A DNA stretch of 64,000 nt from Salinimicrobium marinum (GTDB lineage Bacteria; Bacteroidota; Bacteroidia; Flavobacteriales; Flavobacteriaceae). The stretch is from positions 124,001-188,000 of the forward strand of contig NZ_BMXB01000003.1 of assembly GCF_014651535.1 (NCBI RefSeq). The letters are read 5' to 3'. This document shows positions 34,710-43,694 of the stretch, in pieces. Both the position numbers and the translations under genes were made by a program. Each line of letters opens with the position of its first letter. Position 1 is the first letter of the stretch. Under the pieces are notes generated by a model. The model made no database searches. It saw nothing but the letters and a program-made list of their open reading frames with translations, and was not told the origin of the DNA.

Positions 34710-35168
34710 ATGGAATTATTGGTGAGATTAAACCTTTTATATACCGTCTTTTTCTGTGCGCTTTTCATCTCCTGTGACGATGATGATTATCCGTATGCAG
34801 ACTTGCCTTCTGTAGTATTGAACGGCTTTCGGGCAGAGTTCTCAGATGCGAAAGATATCGAATTTAAAAAAACAGGGGAGCATTATGAAGTTGAATTTGA
34901 AATAGATCAGGATGATGCTGCAGCCATGCTGGATTCCACAGGGACGATATTGAAGGAGAGGAGGGAAGTCTCCTGGAAAGATCTGCCATCCCAAATACAA
35001 ATAAGCCTTGACAGTGAATTCGGAAAGGAAAAAATTGAGGATCCGGAGATCATTACAGTGGGCGATAAGGTGTATTATCAGGTACAGATACAGCAATTTT
35101 TAATGGACAAAAAACTGGTTTACGACGCAAATGGAAAACCGGATGCTTCCCTGGAGTATTGGGACTAA
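34710..35168 (+). CDS. PepSY-like lipoprotein
   Basis: A 152-residue protein with a lipoprotein signal peptide ending in the lipobox-like LFISC (Cys22), followed by Asp residues (CDDDD), an export signal typical of Bacteroidota lipoproteins. The mature domain shows two PepSY-like/DUF2874 repeats (VVLNGFRAEFSDAKDIEFKK, then SWKDLPSQIQISLDSEFGKE and YYQVQIQQFLMDKKLVYD). It follows the kinase gene by 51 bases on the same strand, likely the same operon, and mirrors the exported PepSY-like protein encoded divergently. Confidence 0.82.
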   Translation: MELLVRLNLLYTVFFCALFISCDDDDYPYADLPSVVLNGFRAEFSDAKDIEFKKTGEHYEVEFEIDQDDAAAMLDSTGTILKERREVSWKDLPSQIQISLDSEFGKEKIEDPEIITVGDKVYYQVQIQQFLMDKKLVYDANGKPDASLEYWD

Positions 35169-35182
35169 TTAAAGTGTAGAAA

Positions 35183-36049
35183 ATGAAAAACTTAAAAGAG
35201 ATCATACCGGGAATATTGATATTAGTGGCAGGGATACTAGTGGTTCTTTCTTTCAAGCAAAAGCCTTCCGAACAACAGATGACCGATTCCGGTTATGAGA
35301 TAATCAAAAAGTGGGAGTTGCCGGAGATCCTTAATGAAATATCCGGAATTGCCTATATAGGGGATCATCGCATTGCTTGTGTTCAGGATGAGGACGGCGA
35401 ACTCTTTGTTTATAACCTGAAATCTTCAAAAGTTGAGAAATCGATCTCTTTTGCTGGTGGTGGGGATTATGAAGGAATTACTCTATTGGGAGAAGATGCG
35501 TATGTGCTGAGAAGTGACGGCGTCATTTTTGAAATTTCAGATTTTCAGGATAAAAGTCCGGAAGTAAAAAAATACCTGACCAAAACTCATCAACTTCCGG
35601 GGATCAATATCGAAGGACTTTGTGCTGATTCTGACAATAACCGACTTCTGCTCGCAGTGAAGGAACGGAAGAACTCCCCACTCTATAAAGAAATCTTTGC
35701 TTTTGATCTTAACACAAAAGATTCAAATGAAAATCCGTTGTATAAGGTAGCATTGGAAGATGGTGTTTTTGAGAAGGTTAAGGGAAAAAAGGAAAAAAGA
35801 TTCAGTCCCGGGGAAATTGGAATTCACCCGAAGACGGGGGAACATTATATACTTGATGGTAGCAAACCAAAACTTTTGATCACTGCGAAGGATGGTACTC
35901 CCAAGGAACTCATAATGTTCCAGTCCAGGGATTTCGGAAATCCGGAAGGATTAACCTTCAGCCCTGAAGGAGCTCTTTATATATCCAACGAAGCCGAAGA
36001 CGAACCGGCAAATATTCTTCATATAACCCTGAACAGAACATCGAACTAA
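35183..36049 (+). CDS. SdiA-regulated-domain beta-propeller protein
   Basis: A 288-residue protein with a hydrophobic N-terminal anchor (residues ~7-25, IIPGILILVAGILVVLSF) and repeated beta-propeller blades: LNEISGIAYIGDHRIACVQDE, GGDYEGITLLGEDAYVLRSDG, GINIEGLCADSDNNRLLLAVK, FSPGEIGIHPKTGEHYILDG, NPEGLTFSPEGALYISNEAE. This matches the SdiA-regulated family of periplasmic, membrane-tethered proteins, related in fold to phytase-like esterases. Function unknown. It belongs to the run of genes downstream of the two-component system. Confidence 0.82.
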   Translation: MKNLKEIIPGILILVAGILVVLSFKQKPSEQQMTDSGYEIIKKWELPEILNEISGIAYIGDHRIACVQDEDGELFVYNLKSSKVEKSISFAGGGDYEGITLLGEDAYVLRSDGVIFEISDFQDKSPEVKKYLTKTHQLPGINIEGLCADSDNNRLLLAVKERKNSPLYKEIFAFDLNTKDSNENPLYKVALEDGVFEKVKGKKEKRFSPGEIGIHPKTGEHYILDGSKPKLLITAKDGTPKELIMFQSRDFGNPEGLTFSPEGALYISNEAEDEPANILHITLNRTSN

Positions 36050-36131
36050 ACATTCCCCAATTTGTCATCAAAGTATCATTAATAAAATAAGATTCTTTCT
36101 TTGACCGACCAAGACCTGTAATAGCAACAAT

Positions 36132-36851
36132 ATGGAAAACAACTCTTTGGAAACAGCTTCAGTAAAACAAAGTAAGCTCCCCCTTTACATATCAATTGGA
36201 ATTGTACTCACCCTGGTACTTTCTTATTTTTTAATACCCGGAGTCCAGGGATTTTTGAATGAAGCCTGGAACGTACTTACAAGCGACGATAATGTCAGGA
36301 TAAAATCCTGGGTGGGTGATTTTGGATGGTTTGGACCCGTGGTTTTGGTGCTGGCAATGGTTGCTCAAATGTTTCTTCTGGTGATCCCTACCATTGCTCT
36401 AATGGTCGTGTCAGTGCTGGCGTATGGTCCTGTTTTTGGCAGTCTAATCATTCTGCTGTCTGTTTTTGCTGCCTCTTCTGTAGGATATTTTATCGGAAGT
36501 TATTTTGGGCCTGTGATCGTGGAAAAACTTATAGGCCACAAAAATGAAAAGAAGATTGGGGATTTTATTGATGATTACGGATTTTGGGCAGTGATCGTAA
36601 CCCGACTGAATCCTTTTCTTTCCAATGATGCCATTAGTTTCGTTGGTGGAATTCTTAAAATGGGATACTGGAAGTTTATTGGTGCCACGATATTAGGGAT
36701 AGCTCCTCTCACTCTTTTTATAGCTATTATTGGAGAAAGTACAGATACATTGACCTCAGGACTGTTATGGGGATCTGTGGTGAGTTTGATTTTGTTTGGA
36801 TTGTATGTGTACTGGGACAAAAAGAAAAGAAAATCCCGAAGAGAAAATTAG
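36132..36851 (+). CDS. TVP38/TMEM64-family (DedA-like) membrane protein
   Basis: A 239-residue integral membrane protein with about six hydrophobic helices. The family motif is recognisable: F-x-x-x-x-G ... SSVGYFIGSYFG and the re-entrant region VIVTRLNPFLSNDAISFVGG. These proteins form part of the VTT/DedA superfamily implicated in lipid scrambling or undecaprenyl phosphate recycling. Start at the first ATG. The gene after it begins 10 bases later. Confidence 0.85.
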   Translation: MENNSLETASVKQSKLPLYISIGIVLTLVLSYFLIPGVQGFLNEAWNVLTSDDNVRIKSWVGDFGWFGPVVLVLAMVAQMFLLVIPTIALMVVSVLAYGPVFGSLIILLSVFAASSVGYFIGSYFGPVIVEKLIGHKNEKKIGDFIDDYGFWAVIVTRLNPFLSNDAISFVGGILKMGYWKFIGATILGIAPLTLFIAIIGESTDTLTSGLLWGSVVSLILFGLYVYWDKKKRKSRREN

Positions 36852-36861
36852 AAAACCATTC

Positions 36862-37545
36862 ATGAAATTTTATTTCCGGAATACTATTTTATTCTTGCTA
36901 TTTCTGTTGGTGAACTGCAACCTGGCTTTCTCCCAAAACAGTAAATCCTACTATTATGAAAATGAATTTGATCTCTCTCTGCCGGTAGGGGAGAAGTGGT
37001 CCATGGAAATAGGAGTTGGAAACCGGGGCATGTCACAGGAAACGCTGGAGGGTGAGAAATTATCTGGGTATCAACATGATCATCTGGAAATAAACCAATT
37101 CACAAAATACGAATCCAGCGAGTCTTTGGTGTTAAGCCTGGGGTTGAGGTACCGCTTCAAAGAACTTTTCGATTCTTCTGAAAGTAATGAATTCAGGGTC
37201 ATTGAACAGCTGGAATTTGAACCTGTCAATGCAGTCGTACCGCTATCTCACCGGCTGCGACTGGAACAACGGTTTAAGGAGCATACCATTCACAGGATGC
37301 GGTATGAAATGGAGTTTAGCAGGCCATTAAATGATACTTTTGAAGTTGGCGTAGCAACAGAAGCCTTATATGCAGTTTCCTCCAGGGAAAAGCCCGAAGC
37401 AGAACAACGCTTTTCAATAGCAGTGGAGAATACTTCTTTCCGGAATCTGGAACTGGAAATTGAATTTGAATACCGCATGGAAGATTATGCACGTGACCTG
37501 GGGCATGAATTTTTTATAGTTACTGGAGTCAGCCTGGAACTTTAG
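36862..37545 (+). CDS. DUF2490-type outer membrane beta-barrel protein
   Basis: A 227-residue protein, ATG 36862 (MKFYF), with a signal peptide (residues ~5-25, RNTILFLLFLLVNCNLAFSQ) and an alternating-strand pattern typical of an outer-membrane barrel: EFDLSLPVGEKWSMEIGVGN, LVLSLGLRYRFKEL, RVIEQLEFEPV, HRLRLEQRFKEH, LELEIEFEYRMED. DUF2490 proteins have this shape. Function unknown. An upstream extension inside the preceding gene was rejected. It ends the plus-strand run started by the two-component system. Confidence 0.75.
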   Translation: MKFYFRNTILFLLFLLVNCNLAFSQNSKSYYYENEFDLSLPVGEKWSMEIGVGNRGMSQETLEGEKLSGYQHDHLEINQFTKYESSESLVLSLGLRYRFKELFDSSESNEFRVIEQLEFEPVNAVVPLSHRLRLEQRFKEHTIHRMRYEMEFSRPLNDTFEVGVATEALYAVSSREKPEAEQRFSIAVENTSFRNLELEIEFEYRMEDYARDLGHEFFIVTGVSLEL

Positions 37546-37762
37546 TCAGACTGTTCAGGGGAACAAAATCTTAGAACAATCCAATTCAAAGTCAACTACG
37601 TTGTTCTAGACCATGTAGATATTCAAAAATTACCCTCATTAAAATAGATAACAAATTTTAGGAAACTTTTAATGCACGAAATATTTTAACCGCCACGTTA
37701 TCAAATTGTTCCACTGTAAAAAATAATGGTTTCTAAAAATTGTGGATATCTCTTTGCTGAAT

Positions 37763-37795
37763 TTTGAAGAAGGCTTGTTTAAAATCCTACTTTTG
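37763..37795 (+). promoter_or_regulatory. promoter of the DUF4494 gene
   Basis: TTTG at 37763-37766 and TACTTTTG at 37788-37795 with 21 bases between, fitting the Bacteroidota promoter pattern. The predicted transcript start is near 37802, about 12 bases before the ATG. Confidence 0.6.
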
Positions 37796-37813
37796 GCTCC
37801 CTAAAAAAATATT

Positions 37814-38338
37814 ATGAGCGCAACCTGGTATGAATGTAAGGTGAAATACAGAAAAACACACGAAACAGGAGAACAGAAAGTGACCACAGATACTTATTTG
37901 CTGGATGCCGTATCTTATACAGAAGCAGAATCCAGGATCACCGAAGAAATGAAGGCTTATACCAATGAAGACTTCAGGATCATGAACATAAAAGTGGCTA
38001 ATTTCGCTGAGGTGCATCCTTTTGAAAATTCCGACAGGTGGTTTAAGTCGAAGGTTTCTTTAATAGCCCTTGATGAGGAAAGTGGCAAAGAAAAGAAAAC
38101 GAATATTTATCTTCTTGTACAGGCCAATGATGTAAAAGAGGCGTTTGAAAATACTACCAAGGCAATGGAAACTACCATGGGAGATTATTCAATTCCTTCT
38201 ATTACAGAATCTCCTATTCTGGATGTTTTTCCATATTTCACTGGAGAAGAAGAACAGTTAGAGAAATTTAATGTCCTGGATAAATCTGAAAATCCGAAAG
38301 AAGAAGAAGAGCAAACGGAAGAGACTGCAGCTGTCTAA
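37814..38338 (+). CDS. DUF4494 domain protein
   Basis: A 174-residue cytosolic protein of the Bacteroidota-specific DUF4494 family. The hallmark N-terminus SATWYECKVKYRKT and the block TYLLDAVSYTEAESRITEEM are visible, as is WFKSKVSLIALDEESGKEKK. The acidic, low-complexity C-terminus (EEEEQTEET) is variable. It has no known function. It has its own promoter and is followed by a strong hairpin terminator. Confidence 0.88.
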   Translation: MSATWYECKVKYRKTHETGEQKVTTDTYLLDAVSYTEAESRITEEMKAYTNEDFRIMNIKVANFAEVHPFENSDRWFKSKVSLIALDEESGKEKKTNIYLLVQANDVKEAFENTTKAMETTMGDYSIPSITESPILDVFPYFTGEEEQLEKFNVLDKSENPKEEEEQTEETAAV

Positions 38339-38483
38339 AAAATTTAAACTTTTTGGAAGTTTTTGACCGTAGGTTCTGATAAATTCAGGAAATCGGAAAA
38401 ATAAAATTCTGAAATAAATTCAGAAGGATAATTCAACCCTTTGAAGTAGTTTCCTTATTTGCTTCAGAAGGAATAGAAATAAT

Positions 38484-38522
38484 ACACCCGTAACCTTTTC
38501 AGGATTACGGGTGTTATTTTTT
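38484..38522. terminator. terminator between convergent genes
   Basis: The 10-base stem ACACCCGTAA / TTACGGGTGT with an 11-base loop is followed by TATTTTTTA on the plus strand. It lies between the convergent DUF4494 and S9 peptidase genes and may serve both. Confidence 0.8.
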
Positions 38523-38544
38523 ATAGATATGCTTTAGTTCCTAA

Positions 38545-40545
38545 TCAATGACTCATAGGAAGAGCCAGGGAGGTCTCCGGGACTTCACGATTGTTTTCTT
38601 TTAAATAGGTATCGAACCAGCGCATCATGCGTAGGTTGTAATCGTATCTGGCGGTGGAATTCCTGTTGCCATGGCCTTCTCCCGGATAAAGAACCAGTCT
38701 TACAGGAGTGTCTGTCCTGGTTTTGATATGCCGGTACAGTTCATATGACTGCCCCGGATCTACACGGGTATCTTCTTTACCGTGCAGGATGAGAAGTGGT
38801 GTATTTGCCTGGTCGGCGTAATAGATAGGGCTTCGCTCCAGGTAAAACTGATAATCATCCCAGATCCTTTTGCGGGAGTGCACCAGGAACATTTCTTCCG
38901 GAATGTCACTGGTTCCCCACTTTGAAATGTTGTTGCTGATCCCTACAGACATTACTCCTGCAGCAAACCTTTCGGTATGGCGCGTAGACATCCATGCGGT
39001 AGCATATCCACCGTAGGAGCCACCTGTGACTCCCACTTTGTCCCGGTCTACATTATGGTTTTCTATGAGAAAGTCAATTCCGTCAATAATATCATCAAAC
39101 TCTTTTCCGGCAGGATCTCCCTGACTAGTCATGGAGAATTCCACGCCTCTCCCTGTGCTTCCGCGGTAGTTGGGATAGAAAACAGCATAACCCTGTCCCG
39201 CGCCTACCTGTCCCGGCATATTGTAACCTGTAAGCCAGCCATTGTCATAATGAGCTTCAGGTCCGCCATGAACCACGGTGATCAAAGGGATCTTTCCGGA
39301 ACTGTTTAAAGGATGAATAAGAATACCTTCTATCTCCATTCCGTCGGAAGCTTTATAACTAATCCTTTCCTGTCTGCCCATTTGTTTCTCCTCTAACCAT
39401 GAATTGGATGTGGTAATCCTTTCAGGTGATTTCCCTTTAGCATTCATTACAAAAAGTTCATTTGGATGCTGAGCGGCATTTGCGACCAAAGCTAAGGTGT
39501 TGTTATCGGATGCAGAAAATCGAATAATATTGAGATCTTTGTTTTCATAGGTCCTCTCCAGTTTTCCGTTGAGGTTTAATCTGCCAAGACTGCTGTAAAC
39601 ACCTTCGCTGGCCAAAAAAGCCATGGTTTTATTATCAACCCAGGAAAGGCTTTCAAACTTCCCTGTAAAATCTCTTTGCAAAATAACAGGGCTTCCACCG
39701 GTAATTTCAGAAATAAAAATACTACCGTCTATGGGGTCATGTTGATCTGCCCCGGCTATAAAAGCAAGTCTTTTGCCATCGGGGCTCCAGGCGAGCATTC
39801 CCAGTTTGGCTTTGTGATCTACTTCTGCAGTGACTTTACCGGTATTTGCGTCAACTATGTAAATACGCTGACTGGTATAAAAATCGTCTACAAGGGAAGA
39901 AGGCGCTGCACTTACTGCCAGGTTTTTTCCTTCAGGGCTCCATTGAAGTGCACTTACATGGCCGTCTACTTCTAATTCTTTTGGATCTTGACTGTTTAGG
40001 TCTACCATGAAACCTGAATTGTTTTGGAGTTCAGTTTCATAAATTTCAGGCTTATAAGGAAGTTCTCCCTCTGTTTTTTCTTTGCTTTTCTGAGATATGA
40101 AGGCCAGTTGATTTTTGTTTGGGTGCCAGTCATAGGAAGAAATAGAACCCTCAAATTCATAGAGTTTTTTTGGTTCTCCTCCAGAAGGCGTGATCTCATA
40201 AAGTGCAGTCATTTTATCCCCCTCCCTGCGAGCCGTGAAGGTTATGCTGCTACTCCCAGGTTTAAACTTGATGTTGCCGGCGCTAAAATCGGTTACCAGG
40301 GCAGTAGAGGTTCCGGCAGTTCTGTCATAAACGTACAGATGGTTTTTTGCAGGAGCATTTTCTACTGTTGGATCTGTAGGAACCAGTAATTGATAAGCAA
40401 TGTGGTCTCCGTCTTCAGAAATGATTGCATTAGAGATATATTCTAATTTTGCCACATCCTCGGGCGTCAGCACATTCTGCTGGGCTAAAAGAGAATGGAC
40501 AATAAAAAATAAGAGAAATGGAATGGATCTTTTCATGTTTTTCAA
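38545..40545 (-). CDS. S9-family prolyl oligopeptidase-like peptidase
   Basis: A 666-residue exported serine peptidase. Signal peptide at residues ~5-21 (SIPFLLFFIVHSLLAQ). Residues ~25-390 form a WD-like beta-propeller lid; residues ~400-650 are the alpha/beta-hydrolase domain with nucleophile Ser in GVTGGSYGGYATAW (~508), Asp in LHGKEDTRVDP (~590) and His in GEGHGNRN (~624). The architecture matches DPP/acylaminoacyl-peptidase members of S9 that trim N-terminal dipeptides or acylated residues in the periplasm. Confidence 0.93.
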   Translation of the reverse strand: MKNMKRSIPFLLFFIVHSLLAQQNVLTPEDVAKLEYISNAIISEDGDHIAYQLLVPTDPTVENAPAKNHLYVYDRTAGTSTALVTDFSAGNIKFKPGSSSITFTARREGDKMTALYEITPSGGEPKKLYEFEGSISSYDWHPNKNQLAFISQKSKEKTEGELPYKPEIYETELQNNSGFMVDLNSQDPKELEVDGHVSALQWSPEGKNLAVSAAPSSLVDDFYTSQRIYIVDANTGKVTAEVDHKAKLGMLAWSPDGKRLAFIAGADQHDPIDGSIFISEITGGSPVILQRDFTGKFESLSWVDNKTMAFLASEGVYSSLGRLNLNGKLERTYENKDLNIIRFSASDNNTLALVANAAQHPNELFVMNAKGKSPERITTSNSWLEEKQMGRQERISYKASDGMEIEGILIHPLNSSGKIPLITVVHGGPEAHYDNGWLTGYNMPGQVGAGQGYAVFYPNYRGSTGRGVEFSMTSQGDPAGKEFDDIIDGIDFLIENHNVDRDKVGVTGGSYGGYATAWMSTRHTERFAAGVMSVGISNNISKWGTSDIPEEMFLVHSRKRIWDDYQFYLERSPIYYADQANTPLLILHGKEDTRVDPGQSYELYRHIKTRTDTPVRLVLYPGEGHGNRNSTARYDYNLRMMRWFDTYLKENNREVPETSLALPMSH

Positions 40546-40842
40546 GGATTACAAAGTGTTTAATTTTCCGCTTATTATTATAATGTAAAATGGGAATTAG
40601 GGCAAATAGTTTCCTGCTATTTTGTTTAAAAAAGCAGGAATTAAAACACCTATTTTACTGAAAGATAGATCAAACTCCTTTGCTTTTCGAAATTTCGTAA
40701 GAAGATGGGTGGTTGTAGAAACTATACTTTTTCAGAACCATCTGCATCCTGAACCTTCTGAACTAATATTATTTTCCTAAGTCTGCTGCTTAGGGATATA
40801 CTGTTGCCTGATTTTATTATTTTATGCCTGAAAACAAAAAAA
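40546..40842. other. intergenic region with S9 peptidase upstream sequence
   Basis: About 300 bases upstream of the S9 gene on the minus strand, AT-rich and without a recognisable gene. An ACACTTTG sequence on the minus strand is a one-mismatch match to the -7 box and may mark the S9 promoter. Confidence 0.4.
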
Positions 40843-40870
40843 GTTACTGAATTGCTTCAGTAACTTTTTT
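40843..40870. terminator. bidirectional hairpin terminator
   Basis: Perfect 9-base stem GTTACTGAA / TTCAGTAAC with a TTGC loop, T run downstream on the plus strand and an A-rich stretch before it giving T-rich sequence on the minus strand. It sits 52 bases past the minus-strand glycosyltransferase stop. Confidence 0.85.
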
Positions 40871-40921
40871 GCTGTTCCGGAAGAAAACTCCTTAAACAGA
40901 ACACTTAGATCGATCTATCTT

Positions 40922-42400
40922 CTATTTTTTTTGCGGTAGTTCCCGGGTTAACCAACCTCTTCTATTGGCAGTGGCCATAGCGTAAGGAGTGATCCAGAAT
41001 AATCCGAAAGTATAGAAAATACTATACGAATAGGCCCAGAAAGCTTCCGAAATATTATATTTTTTAGCATAAAAGAATGCCGGAAGACTTGAGAATATTA
41101 AAATACTCAGTAATGTTGAACTGATAAATAACACAGGATGTAAAACCAGGAGAACAATCATCATCAGAAACAAAGGATAAGCGGTTAGCATGTGCATCCA
41201 TTGATTCAGAAGTAAAAGTCGGGTTCCCGATTTAGATCCATTCCTGAAAGGCTTGAAAGCAAATTTTGACATCATTAAATTTTCACGCACATTACTTCTT
41301 TCCCATCGGGTAAACATTTTGTGCAGACTGCTGAATTTTTCAGGAATATTTGTCAATACATACGCATTACGTTGAAACAACACGTGATAACCTTGTTTAA
41401 GGATCATGTTGGTCATGGCACGATCTTCACCAATATCTGTAGGTTGCCCCATAAACGTTTGGTTGATCCACTCTGGCAGGCAGTCCATCACTGCTTTACT
41501 TCGATATGCTGCCAATGCACCCGGTGTACAAAGTACAGATCCCAACATACTTTGTGCGGAACGAATGAATTCAAAACTGAAAACAAAACTCACATTAAGC
41601 ATACGTGGAATAATGGCTTTTTCGTTATTCAGAACCCGTACATTTCCTGCAACTGCGCCACAATCTTTATTGGTTACAAAAGGAGAAACAAGGTTACGTA
41701 GAGTATCTTTTTCTACAATAGAATCACTGTCAACCGTAACGAAAACTTCGCCTTTTGCTAAATTGAATCCGCGGTAAAGTGCATGTCTTTTTCCCTGATT
41801 ATTTGGTTGCTGATAAATTGCCACCCGGTTTCCAAGGTGCTCTTTGGCTTTTTTCATCCAGTCCCAGGTATCATCTTTACTTCCATCGTCAATGGCGATC
41901 AATTGCAGCTTTTCTTCCGGAAAATGGCTGTTTGTTAAACTTAACAAGGTCTCATAAACCTGTTTTCCTTCGTTATAAGCCGGTACGATCACAGTACAGG
42001 TCGGTAATTCTTCATCGCTAACCGAACTTACAGGTTTATAACGGAAGAATAACCTGGAAATATAGGCCAGAAATCCTAATCGAAACAGCAGTAAAAAGCT
42101 GGATACAAAGATCAGGATCATTCCACCAAGGGTGTTCATTCTGCCCAAATTCATCTCCTGAAATTGTGGCTGTAGCAGGTAAACTGAAAAAGCTCCTCCC
42201 AGCAGGAGTAAGAATGTTCCTGCCAAAGTGAAAAGATGTCTTTTTGTGAAAGTTGCTTTACGATAATTCTCTGAAACCTGTTCCTTTTCGGTTTTACCAG
42301 AGGTACTCTTTTGTTGTGGTTGTGTAAGGTAATTAGATTCTGAATTCTCAGCAGATACTGAAGGGGGTAACCTAAGTTCTCTTGTTATCATCTTAATCAT
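40922..42400 (-). CDS. family 2 glycosyltransferase, processive synthase type
   Basis: A membrane glycosyltransferase of about 490 residues. An N-terminal cytosolic tail is followed by two helices (~60-80, ~95-115) and a GT2 domain (TCTVIVPAYNEGKQVYETL, AIDDGSKDDTW, QGKRHALYRGF, the DxD in VTVDSDSIVE, acceptor-site GEDRAMT, and the R-x-R-W-E-R-S motif equivalent to QxxRW), and then four more helices. This matches hyaluronan/poly-N-acetylglucosamine synthases that make and export extracellular polysaccharide; the polymer is not known. ATG 42400 was chosen; upstream codons to TTG 42487 look non-coding. Confidence 0.88.
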   Translation of the reverse strand: MIKMITRELRLPPSVSAENSESNYLTQPQQKSTSGKTEKEQVSENYRKATFTKRHLFTLAGTFLLLLGGAFSVYLLQPQFQEMNLGRMNTLGGMILIFVSSFLLLFRLGFLAYISRLFFRYKPVSSVSDEELPTCTVIVPAYNEGKQVYETLLSLTNSHFPEEKLQLIAIDDGSKDDTWDWMKKAKEHLGNRVAIYQQPNNQGKRHALYRGFNLAKGEVFVTVDSDSIVEKDTLRNLVSPFVTNKDCGAVAGNVRVLNNEKAIIPRMLNVSFVFSFEFIRSAQSMLGSVLCTPGALAAYRSKAVMDCLPEWINQTFMGQPTDIGEDRAMTNMILKQGYHVLFQRNAYVLTNIPEKFSSLHKMFTRWERSNVRENLMMSKFAFKPFRNGSKSGTRLLLLNQWMHMLTAYPLFLMMIVLLVLHPVLFISSTLLSILIFSSLPAFFYAKKYNISEAFWAYSYSIFYTFGLFWITPYAMATANRRGWLTRELPQKK

Positions 42401-42839
42401 TGTTTTTTCTGTTTCACATTCATTTATAGCTTTTATCTTAAAGAGAACTATAAATGATCCGATCCATTTCCGGAGAGGAAAAGCCAATTACTGTACCGCA
42501 ACCTAACGCCTTTGATTATCAGGCTATACAGCTTTAAGGCTGTGGAATATGTTGTGGTGGAGCTGGAAAAGTGTGGATTAATTCCACACTTTAGTATGTA
42601 GAGTGGGGATATTTAATGGAAATTCTAATCTTGATGGAGTAGGATTTTCGGATTTATTAATAGATGGTTTCTGCAGGAAAATAAGCGCTACGAGAGACAA
42701 CTTTAAAAAGGAAATAATAGCAAAACTTCATTTTAAATATGGCAAACATTTAGGCTTTAAACCAACCTTTAAATGGTGAAAAATGATTATAATGTTGAAA
42801 ACGGGAAAGTTACCTAAAACAACCGGAAAAAAATTTAAG
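42401..42839. other. intergenic region between the glycosyltransferase and an unknown gene
   Basis: About 440 bases between divergent genes. The only feature standing out is the palindrome at 42568-42592, described separately. No gene is seen. Confidence 0.5.
42568..42592. promoter_or_regulatory. 25-base palindrome, probable operator
   Basis: AAAGTGTGGA-TTAAT-TCCACACTTT is a perfect 10-base inverted repeat with a 5-base spacer, about 168 bases upstream of the glycosyltransferase start. No T-run follows on either strand, so it is unlikely to be a terminator, and the arms are long enough to bind a dimeric regulator. Confidence 0.5.
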
Positions 42840-43517
42840 ATGAAGTACAATATAAAAATAGAAGAGGTTCATACAGTTGATGAAATTCAAGAATTTTGGA
42901 CCAATGAAGATTATGTCCAGTTATTGGAAAAGTTCGACTATCCCGATGCAAAAGATTCCAAAAATGAGAATCTAAGGGAACTATTGTTTATGGCCATTAC
43001 AGATTTTGAACCTTCCGAAGCAGCGAAAGTGGTTCTGAGGTATAAACTCGGTGAACAATTATCCGAGGGGCAGGTGGAGCAGATTTCCAATGATATGTTG
43101 ATAGATACGGTATGTGAAGAATATCCCGAGATGGAATTACAGTCGGTTTTGTTTCATATCAACCAGTTACTCTTTAAAGCCTACAATGGGAAGTTTCCCA
43201 GTTCCAGTGCTACGATCATAGAATGCTCCATGAATCCTTCCGGAGAGGAGCATGCGCCGGGTCTTACAAAAGAAATGGTGTTGAGGCTATTAAATGATGG
43301 TCTTTCCGACAGGAACATTGTAAAAAGGTTGTTTGAAGATCAAATGAATGGAAACGGAGCATTTCCCGAAGCAGAAAATATCATTTGGGACCTGCAGCAT
43401 TCAAAAGATAATCATTATAAAATTACAACTTCCGGAAATCTTATCAAAAAAGAAGAGATAATCTCTTCAGCATGGGAAAGCGAGGTAGAAGAAATGATGG
43501 TTGATTCTGATAAATAA
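42840..43517 (+). CDS. conserved hypothetical protein
   Basis: About 225 residues from ATG 42840 (MKYNIKIEEV), chosen because the 19 residues before it (from ATG 42783) are simple Lys/Thr-rich sequence. The protein is acidic, mostly alpha-helical (EFWTNEDYVQLLEKFDY, EAAKVVLRYKLGEQLSEGQV, LTKEMVLRLLNDGLSDRNIV), with no signal peptide or membrane segment. No family is recognised. It is followed by a strong hairpin terminator and precedes the exonuclease gene. Confidence 0.65.
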   Translation: MKYNIKIEEVHTVDEIQEFWTNEDYVQLLEKFDYPDAKDSKNENLRELLFMAITDFEPSEAAKVVLRYKLGEQLSEGQVEQISNDMLIDTVCEEYPEMELQSVLFHINQLLFKAYNGKFPSSSATIIECSMNPSGEEHAPGLTKEMVLRLLNDGLSDRNIVKRLFEDQMNGNGAFPEAENIIWDLQHSKDNHYKITTSGNLIKKEEIISSAWESEVEEMMVDSDK

Positions 43518-43548
43518 ATCATTTGTTTAATTAAACCAGGATTATTAA

Positions 43549-43579
43549 ATGCTGCTTCCTCTTGGGAGCAGCATCTTTT
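43549..43579 (+). terminator. terminator after the 42840 gene
   Basis: An 11-base stem (ATGCTGCTTCC / GGGAGCAGCAT, one wobble) with a TCTT loop is followed by CTTTTA, 32 bases past the stop. Confidence 0.85.
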
Positions 43580-43694
43580 ATATTGGCTAAACATATCTGC
43601 TGCATTCAGGTATTGGATGGAAAAATTCCAATCTGTTGGATATTTTCCGGATATTAAAATATTATTTCTATTTTTACCTTCTTTAAAGCCATTT

